DNA of 64,000 nucleotides from Amblyomma americanum (GCF_052857255.1 NC_135498.1:84716639-84780638); one strand, 5' to 3'. Shown: positions 1-12,573, numbered from the stretch's first letter. Numbers and translations are program-made. Notes: generated by a model not told the origin, from the letters alone.

Positions 1-218
1 GCAGGGCCTATATCCTGCATGACAAGTGTTGTTCTCATTGTTTTTATGTGCGTTTATTACTCGTGTGCCGTGGCAAATAAAAATGGCACCAGGTATCACA
101 ACAGAGTCACGCTGTCGCTTGCTAGTGCTGCGACACTCAGTGCGAAAGCATGGATTTGCACTGTGTAGAAGACGATGAGCTAGAAGTGCCGCTCGACGGA
201 GCGCTCGCGCTAGGCCAG
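1..218 (+). repeat. End of tandem block A, copy 1 (A1)
   Basis: This stretch matches the end of A2 (about 18735-18950) and A3 (about 37607-37823) almost base for base. The rest of A1 must lie upstream of the window. Shared variants (for example the GGCAAATAA stop context and CTCGAC near the end) group A1 with A3 and leave A2 as the outlier. The block ends at a CCAG where LINE-a begins, whereas A2 runs straight into block B. Confidence 0.8.
3..80 (+). other. Possible small Cys-containing ORF, 3' part (A1)
   Basis: An open frame enters from upstream and ends at TAA. It is the homologue of complete 31-codon frames at 18717-18812 and 37590-37685. It contains a CCSHC-type cysteine cluster and a final VCRGK. 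An AATAAA overlaps the stop codon. Conservation of the frame is expected from recent duplication alone, so coding status is doubtful. Confidence 0.15.
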
Positions 219-404
219 GCTAGGGAGCTAGGCTAGGCGAGGCTAGGGAGCTCTTCGTTGGTGTTGACGTGGCTCACCTGCCCAGGTTGCAGGGCAGTGG
301 CTAAGTACCTGGCGGTGTTGCGCTAGGTTGCTAAATTTCTCGTTCTTTTTGTCGGTGCCTGCTTGTTCATGTTCTGGGCTGATTGGGCGCGGGACGAGAG
401 CTTA

Positions 405-1690
405 ATGTCTACTTCTTCCCCTGACCAGGGGTTTTCCCTTTGGTCGGCATCTCTTCCTCAAGGCCAGCTCCCAACCGATCTCTTTTTCCGTAGCGGTGTT
501 TCGAGCACTCCAGTCGCTTTAGTGCTTTCCGATGGAGGCGGTATCCGACTGAACAACCCGGAGGCAGTGCAGGCGGCTCTTCAGTCCACTTCGAAGCACT
601 TCGTGCACATTAACGATGTCCGGCAGTTCGGCGTGTGTGGTATTTTGTGCAGGTCGCCGGATAGAGACCGTATTGAAGACCTTCTAAAGTGTACGACCTT
701 CGCCAACCACCCGGTGAGCGCATTCATTCCACCTCATCTAGCATGTTCCAAGGGCTTGGTCCGAGGCGTCGGCTCTCGATTGAGCCCTGTGGAAAGGCGT
801 AAGAACCTCTCGCCTGTGGGAGTGATTGCTGTCCATCGATGCAGCAGGATGGTTGACGAAGTAAAAATTCCTACGGAGTCCGTCATTGCCACATTTGCAG
901 GAATATTTTGCCCGTCAGAGATGAAGGTGTGGCCATTGGTTTTTCAAGTAGATTCCTTTAACCCTCGGCCCCTTCAGTGTCAAAACTGCTGGCGATTTGG
1001 CCTTAGCGCAAAGCCTGCAATTGTGCCTTACGCTGCTGTGCTTGTGGGGAATTTCATTGCAGAGAGGAATGCCCTGAACAGCCAGAGAAATGTTGTTTGC
1101 GTAGCAGTGCTCACCCTGCTGATTCCCCTGACTGTCCTGCACGAGCACAAGAAGTTCAGGTGCTCGAGCTTATAGACAAGCGCAGATGCACGCGGAGAGA
1201 CGCTTTTGCCGCAGTCAAGGAGAGAGCCTCAGGCTACTCTGGTGTGGCCGCCAAATGCCCACCCATAACAGATTCTAGTTGGTCTTAGGCTATTACAGCG
1301 GCAGTTGAGAAAGCTGTGGCAATTGCAATAGATCGCGTTATGAAAACCGTGTCCACGTGCATTTCGCAGGTCATAGCTGCTCAGATGACCAATCTTCTGC
1401 AGGCGTCCACCGCTCCGCTCCTGTCTTCTTTGGCTACGAAAACTACCCCTCCTTCTGTAATAATCGAGTCCGCTCCACAGGGCCAAAATCAAAGTGAGCA
1501 ACAAAAGACCTCTCAGGCCTCTCCTTCGAATAGCGTTATTGACGCATCCTCTATGGAGTGTGTGGATATGGAGTCTGATCTCCGCGCACAGAAACGAAGT
1601 GGGTCTCCTCTGAATATTGCAGGTCCATCTTGCTCTCAGTCAAAGACAAAGAAAAGTAACTTAAGTCAGAACGCTAAGACCAGATTCTAG
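405..1690 (+). pseudogene. LINE-a ORF1 (gag-like RNA-binding protein), frameshifted
   Basis: The protein would bind element RNA in a retrotransposition particle. The ATG at 405 is shared with the second copy (38008). The N-terminal half is collinear with that copy. A CCHC knuckle begins CQNCWRFG near 980, but its histidine position reads Leu. The second knuckle and following region continue in another frame (about 1097-1288), and the C-terminal Ser/Gln-rich part lies in a third frame (1316-1690). There are at least two frameshifts (about 1060-1100 and 1290). It cannot make a complete protein. Confidence 0.8.
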
Positions 1691-1922
1691 AAAAGGCAGT
1701 CGCGGCTGCGGCACTCCCGCTAAGATAGGGATCGTAAGTGTACTCCAGCGGAAGTGTTGATCTATATTCTCAGCTTCAACAGATTTAAATTTCCTATGCA
1801 ATCAGCTTCTCCCAGATTTAGTTGCTTCATAGGAAACATGGCTAACTTCAAATTTTAATTATCATCCCAAGGATTACCGTCTGTCCCCGCTTGACCGGTC
1901 ATCACGAGGGGGTGGGTCGTTA

Positions 1923-4900
1923 GTGCTAATATCTACAAAGTTTTGCCACAAGGCATGCATTTCTTTTCAATATGCGGACAAAGAATGTGAAATCCGTGCG
2001 ATTGACTTCAGTGTCCTAGGTCAGCAGCCCTTTACGGTAGCTAATGCATATTTCCCGTCTGGTGTGCGTGACACTCGGCCCCTTCACTCACTCATGTCTA
2101 GTAGCCGATCTCAGGTTCTATTACTTGGAGACTTCAATTCGCACCATGTTACGGGGGCCTTTAAAACAGGCAGCTTTGGTTCTAGACAATTTGAATGGGC
2201 TTTTTGCAACAACTTTATCGCAACAATTCCGGATTGCCTACGTTTGTTCGGAGTCAATGCCGCTCTGCCTTGGATTTAAATTTTTCGTCCCCAGGAGTCT
2301 CTGTTATGTCTTGGGCGCCTGTTCACTATGCAACAAACAGTGATCATCTACCAATTAGTTTCTAGTTTGCGTGTAAATTAACTCTTCTTGAGCGACATCA
2401 GCGCACGTTAATAAATTACAGTTGCATTAAAGACACGCCATAGTGAGCCCTCCAAATCACTTCAGACACTTGCGCTCAGAGAAGTGCCGAAAGCAAGGCT
2501 GCACATCTATGTTCACTACTGGACTATGCAAGGCAAAAGTCTAAATTTTTGGTTAAGAGAACAAAGGGTCCAATCGCGAACAATTGGTGGAATGCTGAGT
2601 GCACGCGTGCATATAGACGACTAAAAGCAGCTTGGAAGAAACTTCTCATCAATCAATGCCCAAAAAATTGGTGAATTATAAGTATGTTGCAGCAACACTC
2701 AAGCGCACTGTAGCCTGTGCAAAGGAGGAGTATAGTACAAATGATCATGATTTCCTTTGCCAATCAGGAAATAAACGAGCTTTGTTTAATTTCATGAGGC
2801 GCAACAAGGTGATTCCTCCCGCTGCCAACATTGAATTCCTCTTTCAGTCCCCTGCTGACATCGCAAAGGCCTTAGAGGATATTGCGTGTGGCCTAGAGTT
2901 TCGCTTTACATCTGCTTTACCTTCTCCGACTATATTCATATGCGCCTCAAGTGATTTCACTGCGGTCTCTATGATGAGCTGTCGCAAATTGTTCTGCGCT
3001 TATCCCCAGCGGCTCCTGGCCCCGATAAGGTCAGTTCATCTAAGATCAAAATTTTGTTCAATGAATCTCCTGCAGACCTCTTGGCTCTAATTAGCCATTC
3101 TATTCAAGGTCCTAGGATATCGCATGACTGGCGTCTTGCTGAAATAGTTCCATTGCTTAAAAAGCAAGCGGAGGGCTTAACTTTAGACAATATACGCCCT
3201 ATTTCGTTAACATCGAACCTAGTGAAATTGGTGGAAAGGGTCCTTCTCAGCCGTGTCATGTCATTCATTTCAGAAAATGCTCTATTGAATCCATGTCAAA
3301 TTGGTTTCAGGCCGGGTTGTTCAATTTGGTGTGCTCATGCATACCTTGAGAGTCGTATTAAATTAGCTTGCAATAGAAAATAGTTTGCTGCTCTAGTCAC
3401 CTTGGATGTCATAAACCATACGACTGCGTTGAGCACTCGACTCTATTACTAAGAGAACAGGAACTCAACTTCGCAAGCTAATTTGTAACCTGGATTTCTG
3501 TTATTTTTTGGAAAATAGAGAATTTTAGTGCTGCCAAAATGCTGTTTCCTCAAGAAGATTTCCACAGACAAGAGGTGTTCCGCAAGGATCAGTTCTCTTA
3601 CCTGTTCTTTTTAACATTTTTCTAAGCTCAATTCCATGCATTCAAAGTGTGAAAACTTATGCCTACGCCGACGATATTGCATTTTTTGCATCAGCAGGTG
3701 ACATTCACACTCTTTATCGAAACCTGCAAAATTACCTCAATGTTCTTGACAACTGGCTAGGAAGAATTCAACTGTCTCTTAATGTGAAGAAATGCCCATT
3801 GTTAGTATTTCCAGTTTCTGTTCCTCTAAATATCTGCCTGGTCTAAATAAATAGCATAATACCTCAAGTTCAGGCGGTTAAGTACCTCGGAGTAATATAC
3901 GACTCTACTCTATCCTGGCGGCCGCACATTGAGCAAGTTTCTGCAAAAGGAGTACGGGCCTTTGACATACTGCGCATGCTTTGTAGTGCTAGGTCAGGCA
4001 TGAGAAGGCATACGCTGCTGATGATTTATAAAATGTACGTCCGCCCAATTTTGGAGTTAGGGTGTGTTTTATTTTCAGGAGCTCCTGCTTATGAACTTCG
4101 CCCTCTTGTGCCTTTGGAGCGTGAGGCGTTGCGCCTTTGTCTGGGGCTTCCAAAATATGTCGTCATTGCTGTTCTGCACCTTGAGGCGCGAATGCTATCG
4201 TTATGAGCTAGGTTTCGCCTTTTAACAGTTCAAACATTTTTAAAATTGTGCGAATCACCTCTTCACGCTTCCAGTATAATATTTATTGTCAACCTTCCGC
4301 CTTTTTTAGTGCTGCCTGGTCTCGTTTTTATACCCCGCAGATATGTTACGTGCAGTCCCTCCTTGATCGCATAAATATTCATTTCACAGATGTCCGCCAA
4401 ATGTATAACAACTCCTCATCTGTCCAGATTGAATTCGATGACATGTTCCCATCGAATGCGAAGCTGCAGCCCTTCCCGCTTCTTCAAGTTATATTGCAGG
4501 ACCACCTGAGGTCCTTTCCTTCTTATGTTCTTATTGCTACCGATGCCTCGCAGGATCGCGTAAAGGCAGGTGTGGGAATTTTTTCACCTTCACTGGATTG
4601 GTCTTTTTCTCTCCGTCTTTCTTTCTTCACTCCAATTTTTCTGGCTGAATTATTAGCAGTAATCTTAGCCTCACGAAAATTATAAACTATCTTTTCCTAG
4701 GCCGTGGTTATGACACTCTGTCCATTTGCTATTCCTTATCCTCACCCACTGAGTCTCGGGCATTACGCCTCTTTAAGTTCCTGATTCCGCTCCATTTAAA
4801 TTCGTTAAGGTTGCTTTTGCTACCAGGTCACATGGGCTTTCACTTAAATGAGGTTGCAGATTCCTTAGCAAGAGCCTCTCTCAGCGGCCCAATTGTTGCT

Positions 4901-5362
4901 GTCCTGCCAACGTGTGCATTTGCGTCTGCGGGGATGTTTCGCAGCTACGCAATATTTCATGAATTTGCTGCCTCGGCACTTACATCATCTCCCGAATATC
5001 AGTATCTTCTGCATCCTTGGAGTAGCAAAGACTGGCGCTCACGCAGACTAGAGGTCTCTTTCACGCGCTTGCGTTGCCGGGTTCCCCTTCTAAATCTCTA
5101 CCTTTACAGATCTGGCCTAGCAGCTTCCCCACTGTGCCCTTTTTGTGCCGAGCCTGAGACAATAGATCACTTCCTGCTGTTCTGCCGCCGCTTCTCCCGT
5201 TTGAGGAAGCGTCTTTTGCAAATTCCATTTCATCAACTGGGCTTGCCTGTGTCTTCCGCGGTTATTATTTCCATTGGGGCTTCGTTGCTTGGACGAAGCG
5301 ACAGGAGTGTGCGTTCTGCTGTGCAAAATGTTCTTCAGAAAACGCAGCGACTCCCATTCTAA
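1923..5362 (+). pseudogene. LINE-a ORF2 (endonuclease, RT, RNase H), multiply broken
   Basis: Recognisable pieces in order are: the C-terminal part of an AP-like endonuclease with LLGDFNSHH (about 2125); RT fingers/palm with RPISLTSNLVKL (about 3195) and the active-site box AYADDIAFF (about 3658); a thumb segment (3976-4206); RNase H with its first Asp in LIATDASQ (about 4530) and GHMGFHLNEVADSLA (about 4830); and a terminal CPFCAEPETIDHFLLFC zinc motif (about 5140). The N-terminal endonuclease is missing or unrecognisable, and several stops and frameshifts separate the parts. Known I-clade ORF2 proteins share this domain order. The catalytic RT pair is still Asp-Asp, but the gene is inactive. 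Confidence 0.85.
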
Positions 5363-6913
5363 TCTCTTTTTCCCGCTTACAGGCATTACATGCATTGTAT
5401 ACTATTGTGCACATTAAGCCATTGTCCCATCTTCGATCTCCAAGTTAACAGGACCCCTCTCCTTGACTCTTCCAATCTATCAGACTACATACTATTTCCA
5501 CTTCTTTTGCCGTCAAAATTTTCCTGTATCCAATAATTAACCGCCTGTGTCTTGGCCACTCCCCCGTAGTCGGTATGTGCCAGTAGCGTCTGAGGCCTTC
5601 CTTCTTTCCAGATGCGATCACACAGCGCACTATTCTGCTCTGGGTTGGTACTTATCGGATTAGTGCTTGCGCCTAAATATTCGTCATTCTAAATTATTCT
5701 GAGACAGTGATTGCATGTGAAAGACTAGCGCATATTCCTCGCCTTTTCATTTGTAAATTTATCTGTTCTTCCGATTCTACAGGATTTGAGGCAGTGTTAT
5801 TCCAAAGTTAGATCAATTTTGCGTCCTTCCTGAGCTGTAAGCATCGATGCTTCTTCTCTTTCTGAGCACTGCGAGCTGTCGGGGATGCAACTGCACACTT
5901 ATTTAGGATTTCTATCTCTTTGCTATATCTCTCGCTTGTGCGGCCCGCATTCAAGTCTTCGCTATTGTCGATGGTTGTTTTTTGCCACTTATTTCCACTT
6001 TGTTATTTATTCTTGGTGTCGTGCCATCAGCTGCGCTGCCGGCAATTCTCCGAGCTCGGAACTCTTCCCAGGCACGGGCCCGTACCCACACACCTCCCTT
6101 CACCGCACTCACCAGTGTTCTTTGGAATTTATTTGTTTTTCTAGCCCTTACTTGCATTACCAGTCGACAAATTTGTGCAGTTCTTAATTGTATGCGGATT
6201 TGTTATATGCGCTGCAAATTTTTGTATGATTTTAAGCTATTATTTGAGATATCAGGCTTCTTGCTTGAAAAGGCTTGCTTTTTTCCTTTCTCTCTTCTCA
6301 TATATGCATGGCAGACTGGTCGCAACGTTCTGTTTAAAACCTAGACATTGCTGCAGGGCACCATGATGGGAATTAATGAAAACCTGTGCATCCTATATTC
6401 CAATTGGTGGGCGTTATTTCATCCAGCTCATCATCCAGCTCCATCCTTTGAAACATGAAAAAAAAATGGGCCACGAGATGCTCTTTGTTTTGGATGCTGC
6501 AGGTGAAGCACTGACATCTCTGTATACCAGTGCCTTGCGTTTGCGCTAGAGTACTGAATGCAGGATGAGTAAAGAAAGCCGCAGTTAGCTGCGTGGTTAC
6601 ATAAATGCGACTTATCTGCGAAGCATTCTCTTTCTCTCAGATTCGGTTTGATGTTCTAAGAGCATCTTTAGCATCTTTAGCAACAAAGGACAACCATAGA
6701 TCTAAGAAAACACCAAGAAGAGGAGATGGTCATACCGAACAGGAGCCATTTAGCAAAAAAGGAAGCCAATAAATTAGGACGGCTTCTCATAGTGTGCTCT
6801 ATAAGTCAGATTTTTAGAAGTTTTGGTGAGGCAGAAGAACGAACCATTGATAAGTCTGCATCAAATGGTTTTCTCTTAAAAAGCTGTAAAGAGGTGCTTT
6901 AGGCTTCGTTTCG

Positions 6914-7906
6914 GAAAAGAGAATTGTAATCAATCAAATTTTAATTAAATATATACCTGAACGAAAAGCAGTATTTTTTTTTGCTAATATGAAATGTGTT
7001 CTCTGACATTCCAGAGGAGAGCCTAAATTGAAATGTCATTCCAACCGTTCGTATTATCCTGCGCGGTAATTGTAAGATACCCTTTTCCGTGATAACGTCC
7101 CCGGCTCATAACCCTCTGTGTTAGTCTTGCTGCATACGTGGTGAACACATGTCGTTCGTTGCTTTTTCTCCTGTCAAGATAATCAAATGCCATTTTTTGA
7201 GGCCTATAGCATTTCTAGTTCCATTCGATGTGTCCTTCATTTGACGCCAGGATATTTTTTGAAGGATTTACGTTTGTGGAGTTTGATATGGCGACGTCGA
7301 GACGAGGACACCGCACACCGAAAAATACTTTTCTGGTCGGCACGTGTCCTTGGAGTGGATAATATAAGTCCAGCATTTTCCACCCTTCTACCATAGGACT
7401 CTCCAGACGAAGGTGAGTTTCTCTTGAGTGCAGGGCTTCCTGCCCCTACAAGAGTGAGTATCTATGAAACATATATAACTGAACTGCTCGAGAGCCCACA
7501 CCCACGCTACTGAAAGAATGAATGTTCGCTTCACATATGATTTCGAGCATGCTTTCTGTATCAAATTATACACCAATTATTAACTTCGCGCTTTTTAGAA
7601 TTATCCTGGTTCCGTTTCAGTGACTTGTATAACGTATAGACACTTTGAATTCCTTCCGCATCAGGATTCAGAATTCAAGATTCAAGATTCAAGATTCGAG
7701 TCCTAGGAAATCGCATGCAGTTATCGCTTACGAACTAATGAAGTCGGCCACCAGTGTAACTTACCAATGCCGAGTGCCATTATTGGCGCATTTATAGCAA
7801 CATTTTGCTTCACTAGTTTTTATGAGCATCCGTTTGCGGTGCTCTGCAGCTTGTAGTGGCACATAACTTGCAGCTTCTATAGGCAGGAATTTATTCTATG
7901 CTATTA
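6914..7906. other. B1-specific segment absent from B2
   Basis: In B2 the flanking sequences join directly near 20250. This ~1 kb is therefore either an insertion in B1 or a deletion in B2. I do not see clean terminal repeats, a tail or a recognisable reading frame in it. A short direct-repeat run (GATTCAA units) lies near its right part. Confidence 0.6.
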
Positions 7907-8549
7907 ATTGCTTTAAGAAATAACTGCAAACTCAAAATGATTTTGAGTCTTGAAGCCGGAGCCTTGTAAGACAGTCGAGCTGCAGATTACAGGCAATTAT
8001 TTAACGCAGTAATGGTATCGCTTGGAGTTGCCTCCGGAGAAGGTTATGATTATGATGTAATCCGGCAAGCGATGTAAGTGAGAATCCTGAGCCTAGATAG
8101 GGTTTTTTCCGAGCATGTGCTACTTCTAGCGTTGCAGAGCGGTCAGCATAGCAGGATCGAACAATATAAGCAATTCTTTCTTATGCTAGGTAAACAATAA
8201 GACCGCAATGAAGATGTATATATGATTTGATGCATATGAGATGCCTCGATTCCCGTAGGATACGCCAGGTACCCTCAACATTAGCCGTAAAAAAGGACAC
8301 ACTTGAAAATAGCATTTGGTTATGTTTGCTGCTTACCCACTTTTCGAAGCAGACTCAGGGTGAAAGCGCGTATTCTCCAGAAAATGATTTTTGCTCGAAA
8401 GTCACTCTTAAAAGCGTTTTGATGCAGAGTGCAGGAAAGCGTAGATTTCACTTAGCAGAGGTAACAATGCCATTTTGTCTGAATGTGCAGTTGAGCGAAA
8501 AAGAAGCGCTATTTGTTCTTTTCATACGCAGGAAACTCCCCCAGGCGCT

Positions 8550-9364
8550 ATGAAATTCAAGGCTGTTCTCATCGCGGCGGCCATTTTTGGCTTTCTGATG
8601 TCAGGTAAGCACCACCAATGAACAAGAAATGTTATTTACCTTCAAAAGCACATCTGGTGCGGCGTTTAAACTATATCCAATCCAAACAAAATTCGCAGAT
8701 TTTGGTTAAGTGCATCGCTAATATCAAAAACAATCGCTGAACACCAAGAGAAAATTCTTATAACCGTACTAAAGCATTCATGAAGAAATAAGGCGCAGTC
8801 AGACTTTCCAAAGATTGAGAAGCTCGAACTAATGCACATCATTGAATTATACACTGAAAGATTCTATTTGCGCCGATATAGCGGAGATGAATGAACCGCG
8901 AGTGGATACTTTCTAGGGGACTCCTGCGCAGCGGTGAGAGGAAACAGTTGATTTGATAACTGCTGTTTCGCGTTGGCAGTACCGCAAATCCAAAATCAAA
9001 GGAGAAGCCCTGTAGCGCCACGGGGTTATTTTTGTGTGGAGAAAACGTAAGCAAGTCAGTTGTTTTTTCGGTGAAGAGGGGTTTCAAAAAAGTGGTTAAT
9101 TCAAAGGTAGATAGTGATAGAGACTGATGCGACCGCTTTGCGCAGAAACTACAGAAAAAAAATGACCTCTCGTATGAGCCAGTGTTGTGACTCTCACCTT
9201 TTTTTGTCCACTTTCCAGAGGCTATGGCCACGAATGCTGAAGCTGCCGCAGAAGCAAGGGCCGAACCCGTGGCAAACGAACGTGTCGAGGAAGGACCGAA
9301 AGAGGCCGGAGCTCGCATTGACCCAACTATCTTGGGATCAATGGTTGGCGGTGGGGTACGTTAA
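8550..9364 (+). CDS. Two-exon gene for a small secreted acidic/Ala-Glu-rich peptide (B1)
   Basis: Coding exons are 8550-8604 and 9219-9364. The ATG is followed by a signal-peptide-like run (MKFKAVLIAAAIFGFLMS) that ends at a phase-1 GTAAGC donor. The second exon follows a pyrimidine-rich acceptor (CACTTTCCAG) and encodes an Ala/Glu-rich stretch, then RIDPTILGSMVGGGVR and a stop. Total is 66 residues. An AATAAA lies 157 bases after the stop. A possible acceptor 18 bases before the ATG suggests an upstream 5' UTR exon. The product should enter the secretory pathway, but its function is unknown and I do not recognise a family. It could be a propeptide if the GTACGT at 9356 is used as a donor to a further exon. 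No cysteines occur in this model. Confidence 0.5.
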
Positions 9365-9520
9365 AGCCCGCAGGACCACTCAGGAAATGTCTGGAAGCCG
9401 CACCAACGTTCCACCTTTTTTTCTGAAGATATGAACAACACTTGTCGGCAGCGAACGACTGTCGTCACATCTTCATGACAGCTTGAGCTCTTAGGAGAGC
9501 TGGCGATGCAGACCTTTTGA

Positions 9521-9526
9521 AATAAA
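9521..9526 (+). promoter_or_regulatory. Polyadenylation signal AATAAA for the B1 peptide gene
   Basis: A canonical AATAAA sits 157 bases downstream of the stop codon at 9362-9364. It is conserved at the same relative place in B2 (21881-21886). This supports a short 3' UTR and a transcript ending near 9545. Confidence 0.45.
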
Positions 9527-12354
9527 CACGAGTAAAAACGGTACAAAACGTGCGCAATTGTTGCAAAAAGTAAAAAAATATTTTTTTCTAGTTCGAACAC
9601 ACCCTAAAGAGAGACACAATGGAATGCTTTTGAGTGCAAGCGGGGAGCAGCCCGCCGAAGGAACAGAGTCTGGTCTGCAACAAACCACAGGGAGATAACG
9701 GAATAGGGAATCACAGAAAAAGGCATAAATTAAAAATCGCAATGTTGGCGGCGTTCTGTTGAATAGATGTTATCAAAATAATGGCCTTTGCCAGGTAGAA
9801 AAAAATGCCACACAAGGGATTAACCGTGTAAGTGGTTTGGGCAGCTGCTTTTGCTAATGATTCAACTACTCTAGCAGCATCGAGGCAGCAACATACAGCG
9901 AGCGACAGAGAATTGTGGTCCTAGTTGTGCAGTTTGCGATGACATACCCAACTTTCTAGGACTTGCGGCACTGTAAGGTCTTCTCAACAATTCAACATGG
10001 TCTTCAGGGTGTACAATGTTGCAAAGCTAAGCCATCAGCAAGGAGTATATCCTTCCGGCAGCTGACAGAAAAAGGCCTCACATTGTTCACCAGAATGTGC
10101 CTACTCCAAAAAGGATGCGAAAGCTAGGCTTTTGAGTGCGTTCAAGCTATTACACCGAACACAGCGTGCTTACTATGCCTTGTCCTCTGTAGTTCATGCG
10201 TTAGGCTTTCGAAGTAATGATGAACCAACACGCCCAAATATAATCCCAACTGAGGGCAACGGTTTTCGCGGCCGTGACATGCGCATTGAAAATATTGAAG
10301 TGTGGATTTCTGCTAGTGTTGTTTTTCCGCAGCCGTTTTGGTGAAAAACAGTATGAAATGGCAAATGCGGTTTAAGAGAACACTTGATTACGAAGCGAAC
10401 ACTACATAATTGCGTGTATATTTTCCGTTGACATACCGGCTCGTCGCTGAAAGCTCGCTGCAATGTATTTTTTCTACCTTTTCCTAGACATATAGACATA
10501 AAACAATTTATGAAATTGAATGAATAAATTGCGACGTAAGCTCAATTGCGTCCTTGCGGATGGTATGCCTTGTCAATAGCTGCATGCCGCTGTTTCCAAG
10601 TGCTTATGAGAATAATCTAGGCTTCTAACGCAGTTGCTACGTGTAGACAAACAATGCATGTGTTTAGCCCTACTGGCTCATGTTTTGCTTAGCTGAGTTG
10701 TCATCACCTCTCGTGACGATATTAGACTCAGGTCAAAGCTTTGGTAGAGGTTAAGCTGATCTGTATTCTTCGCGCCACTGATGCAAGTTGATGAAGACGA
10801 CAGGGTGCAATGCACTGTGTGAGAAATTGTTCATTTTAATTTCGTCGAGGCATTATTTACCTCAAAAACTCTCTGTGCCCCTCAATTTTTTGCTAATCCC
10901 CCTATGTGGGCATGAGCCATAGCATGTGGACAACAACAACAACAATAATGCTGGCGAATACGGGACGCGATCATATGCGCGGTAAGTGTGATTAGGTCGT
11001 GATTAGAATTTTTCGCGTTGACAAGCAAAACATGGACATAATTGTATCGACAATTATCAATTTGGCATCGTCGCTGGAGCACAGATGTAGCGCGCCGAAA
11101 AATCTGGTGGTTTGGCTCACGTGGCTACACCTGTTATAGCAGTTGCCGTGCTCCTCCCACGGCTCCTCGGCTCTCAAGGCGCATAAAAGGGATGTGCTCT
11201 GTCGGTTCTGTCAAGCCATTTTCTACTGCGGCGCGTAGGGAATATCATGAGTCCGAGAAGCAGTGATCGGTTCAGCATTTCACCTAGAGCAACCCTAGAA
11301 AATAATGTCTTGTAGTGCATACTTCTCACGTTTCCAAGGATGAACACGCAGTTCTTGCAGAAAACACAGCAGACAGCTCCAGATGTTTCGTTTCGTATAC
11401 ACAAACTATAAAAAATCAAAAACACTGACAAAAACTTTTTAATGACTTCTGAAGAATGCAAGAATTGTTCGAAATCTTTAGGAAGACTTTTATCACCGAT
11501 CATTTGGTTTGGATATACCATGTCTCAATGTCTGAAGCACAAAGTACTGTTTTGTACCATTTACTCAAATATTTCGTGGTTCATTTACAACTGAATGTCA
11601 CTATTTTGGCACAGCTAATTGAATACAAATTATGCAAGTGTTGCTTTCATAACTAACCTTTATAACATTCAGTCCTTCGGCACAACTGTCACCTACACTT
11701 GACTTCATATACATTTGTTTTCAAATCAATTCGAACCGGTTGCATTGAAATGATGGAAGGCGAAAATGCGCAAGCTACAGAGCAGCAATTTCATGCCGGC
11801 AAGTATTGCTGACTTTTAATCGAATTAAGTGCACAATCTGTGGCAGCTCTACTTCATCTGAAATTTGAAAGCCAGAGTGTGCACCCTTATAGCGCTATCC
11901 TCAGAACTAGAAAAAGCTTCAAACTGGCAAGGAGAATATATATATACAAATTTTCATCCTTAATTTTATTAGCCTTTTTCCTTTATGATTCTATAGAAGT
12001 GCACTGTAAACGAACGGTGCACTGGGCGAGTTGGTTGTTATTTACGGTTACTCAAGAAAATTAAAGAATGTTTCGAGAATGCGTAACCGAATGAAGAGCG
12101 TTAGCTAAGTTGTTTTCATGTATACTTTCGACAATATTGTTTTTCTTGTTGCGACTGAAGGGAGAATGAAAAGAAAAGTGCCGGGCCTGTCCAATGGCTC
12201 AAGCTGAGTCACAATCGCTGCCACGTGCAGACACTAGAGGAGTTGAAAGAAATGTGAGAGGAAAGATTGAAAGAAAGGACGCGCGTCGCAACAACCGCGC
12301 CATCTGAAGCAATGACGACGGTTTAGCAACAGATACCTCTGGTGACCAGGAGCC

Positions 12355-12573
12355 ATGACCACATGTGCGGCAGCCCAGAGACCCCAGCCCCGTAAGCTCT
12401 GTAAGCCACCTTCGTTTCGACAAATTCGGATATCAACGTGTATATCACAAAACAACGATTCGTTTGGTACCACTGGCATTCCTCGGCGACCAATTGTTCG
12501 CCTGGCACGGCCCTTCAAATTTCGCTGTTCATTACGGTTTAGAGGAAAAAATGTCGTCGGTACTGACCCTTGA
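12355..12573 (+). other. Pro/Arg-rich ORF conserved in three B copies, coding status unclear
   Basis: An ATG-initiated 72-codon frame encodes a basic product with a C-terminal segment FKFRCSLRFRGKNVVGT. The same frame is open in B2 (30509-30748) and in the inverted B4 copy (59391 down to 59059, minus strand) with many amino-acid changes. No splice signals or signal peptide were found. The minus strand is open over the same interval too, which weakens the coding argument. Confidence 0.15.

Larger units (their letters stand above)
219..5610 (+). mobile_element. LINE-a: decayed I-like non-LTR retrotransposon with RNase H
   Basis: This is a near full-length but heavily mutated LINE inserted between A1 and B1. 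Its 5' end has GCTAGG-type repeats and a leader shared with the copy at 37826. ORF1 carries gag-like knuckles. ORF2 carries endonuclease (GDFNSHH), reverse transcriptase (YADD), RNase H and a C-terminal Cys-His motif. The 3' UTR ends with a segment (about 5550-5600) resembling the 3' UTRs at 14450-14640 and 44692-44880 in antisense. The A2/B2 junction at 18950/18951 lacks it and so looks like an empty site. No polyA-like tail is clear, so the right boundary is inferred from the paralogue. Confidence 0.85.

Noticed and set aside
5982..6344. A 120-codon hydrophobic frame in B1 with a partner at 19316-19684 in B2
   Set aside because: Both begin at TTG with no nearby ATG. Another frame over the same DNA (5885-6187 and 19219-19527) is equally open in both copies, so conservation reflects recent duplication, not coding.
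9591..9640. A third coding exon after TTTTTTTCTAG at about 9590
   Set aside because: It would add only a dozen residues that differ in B2, and the AATAAA at 9521 lies upstream of it.
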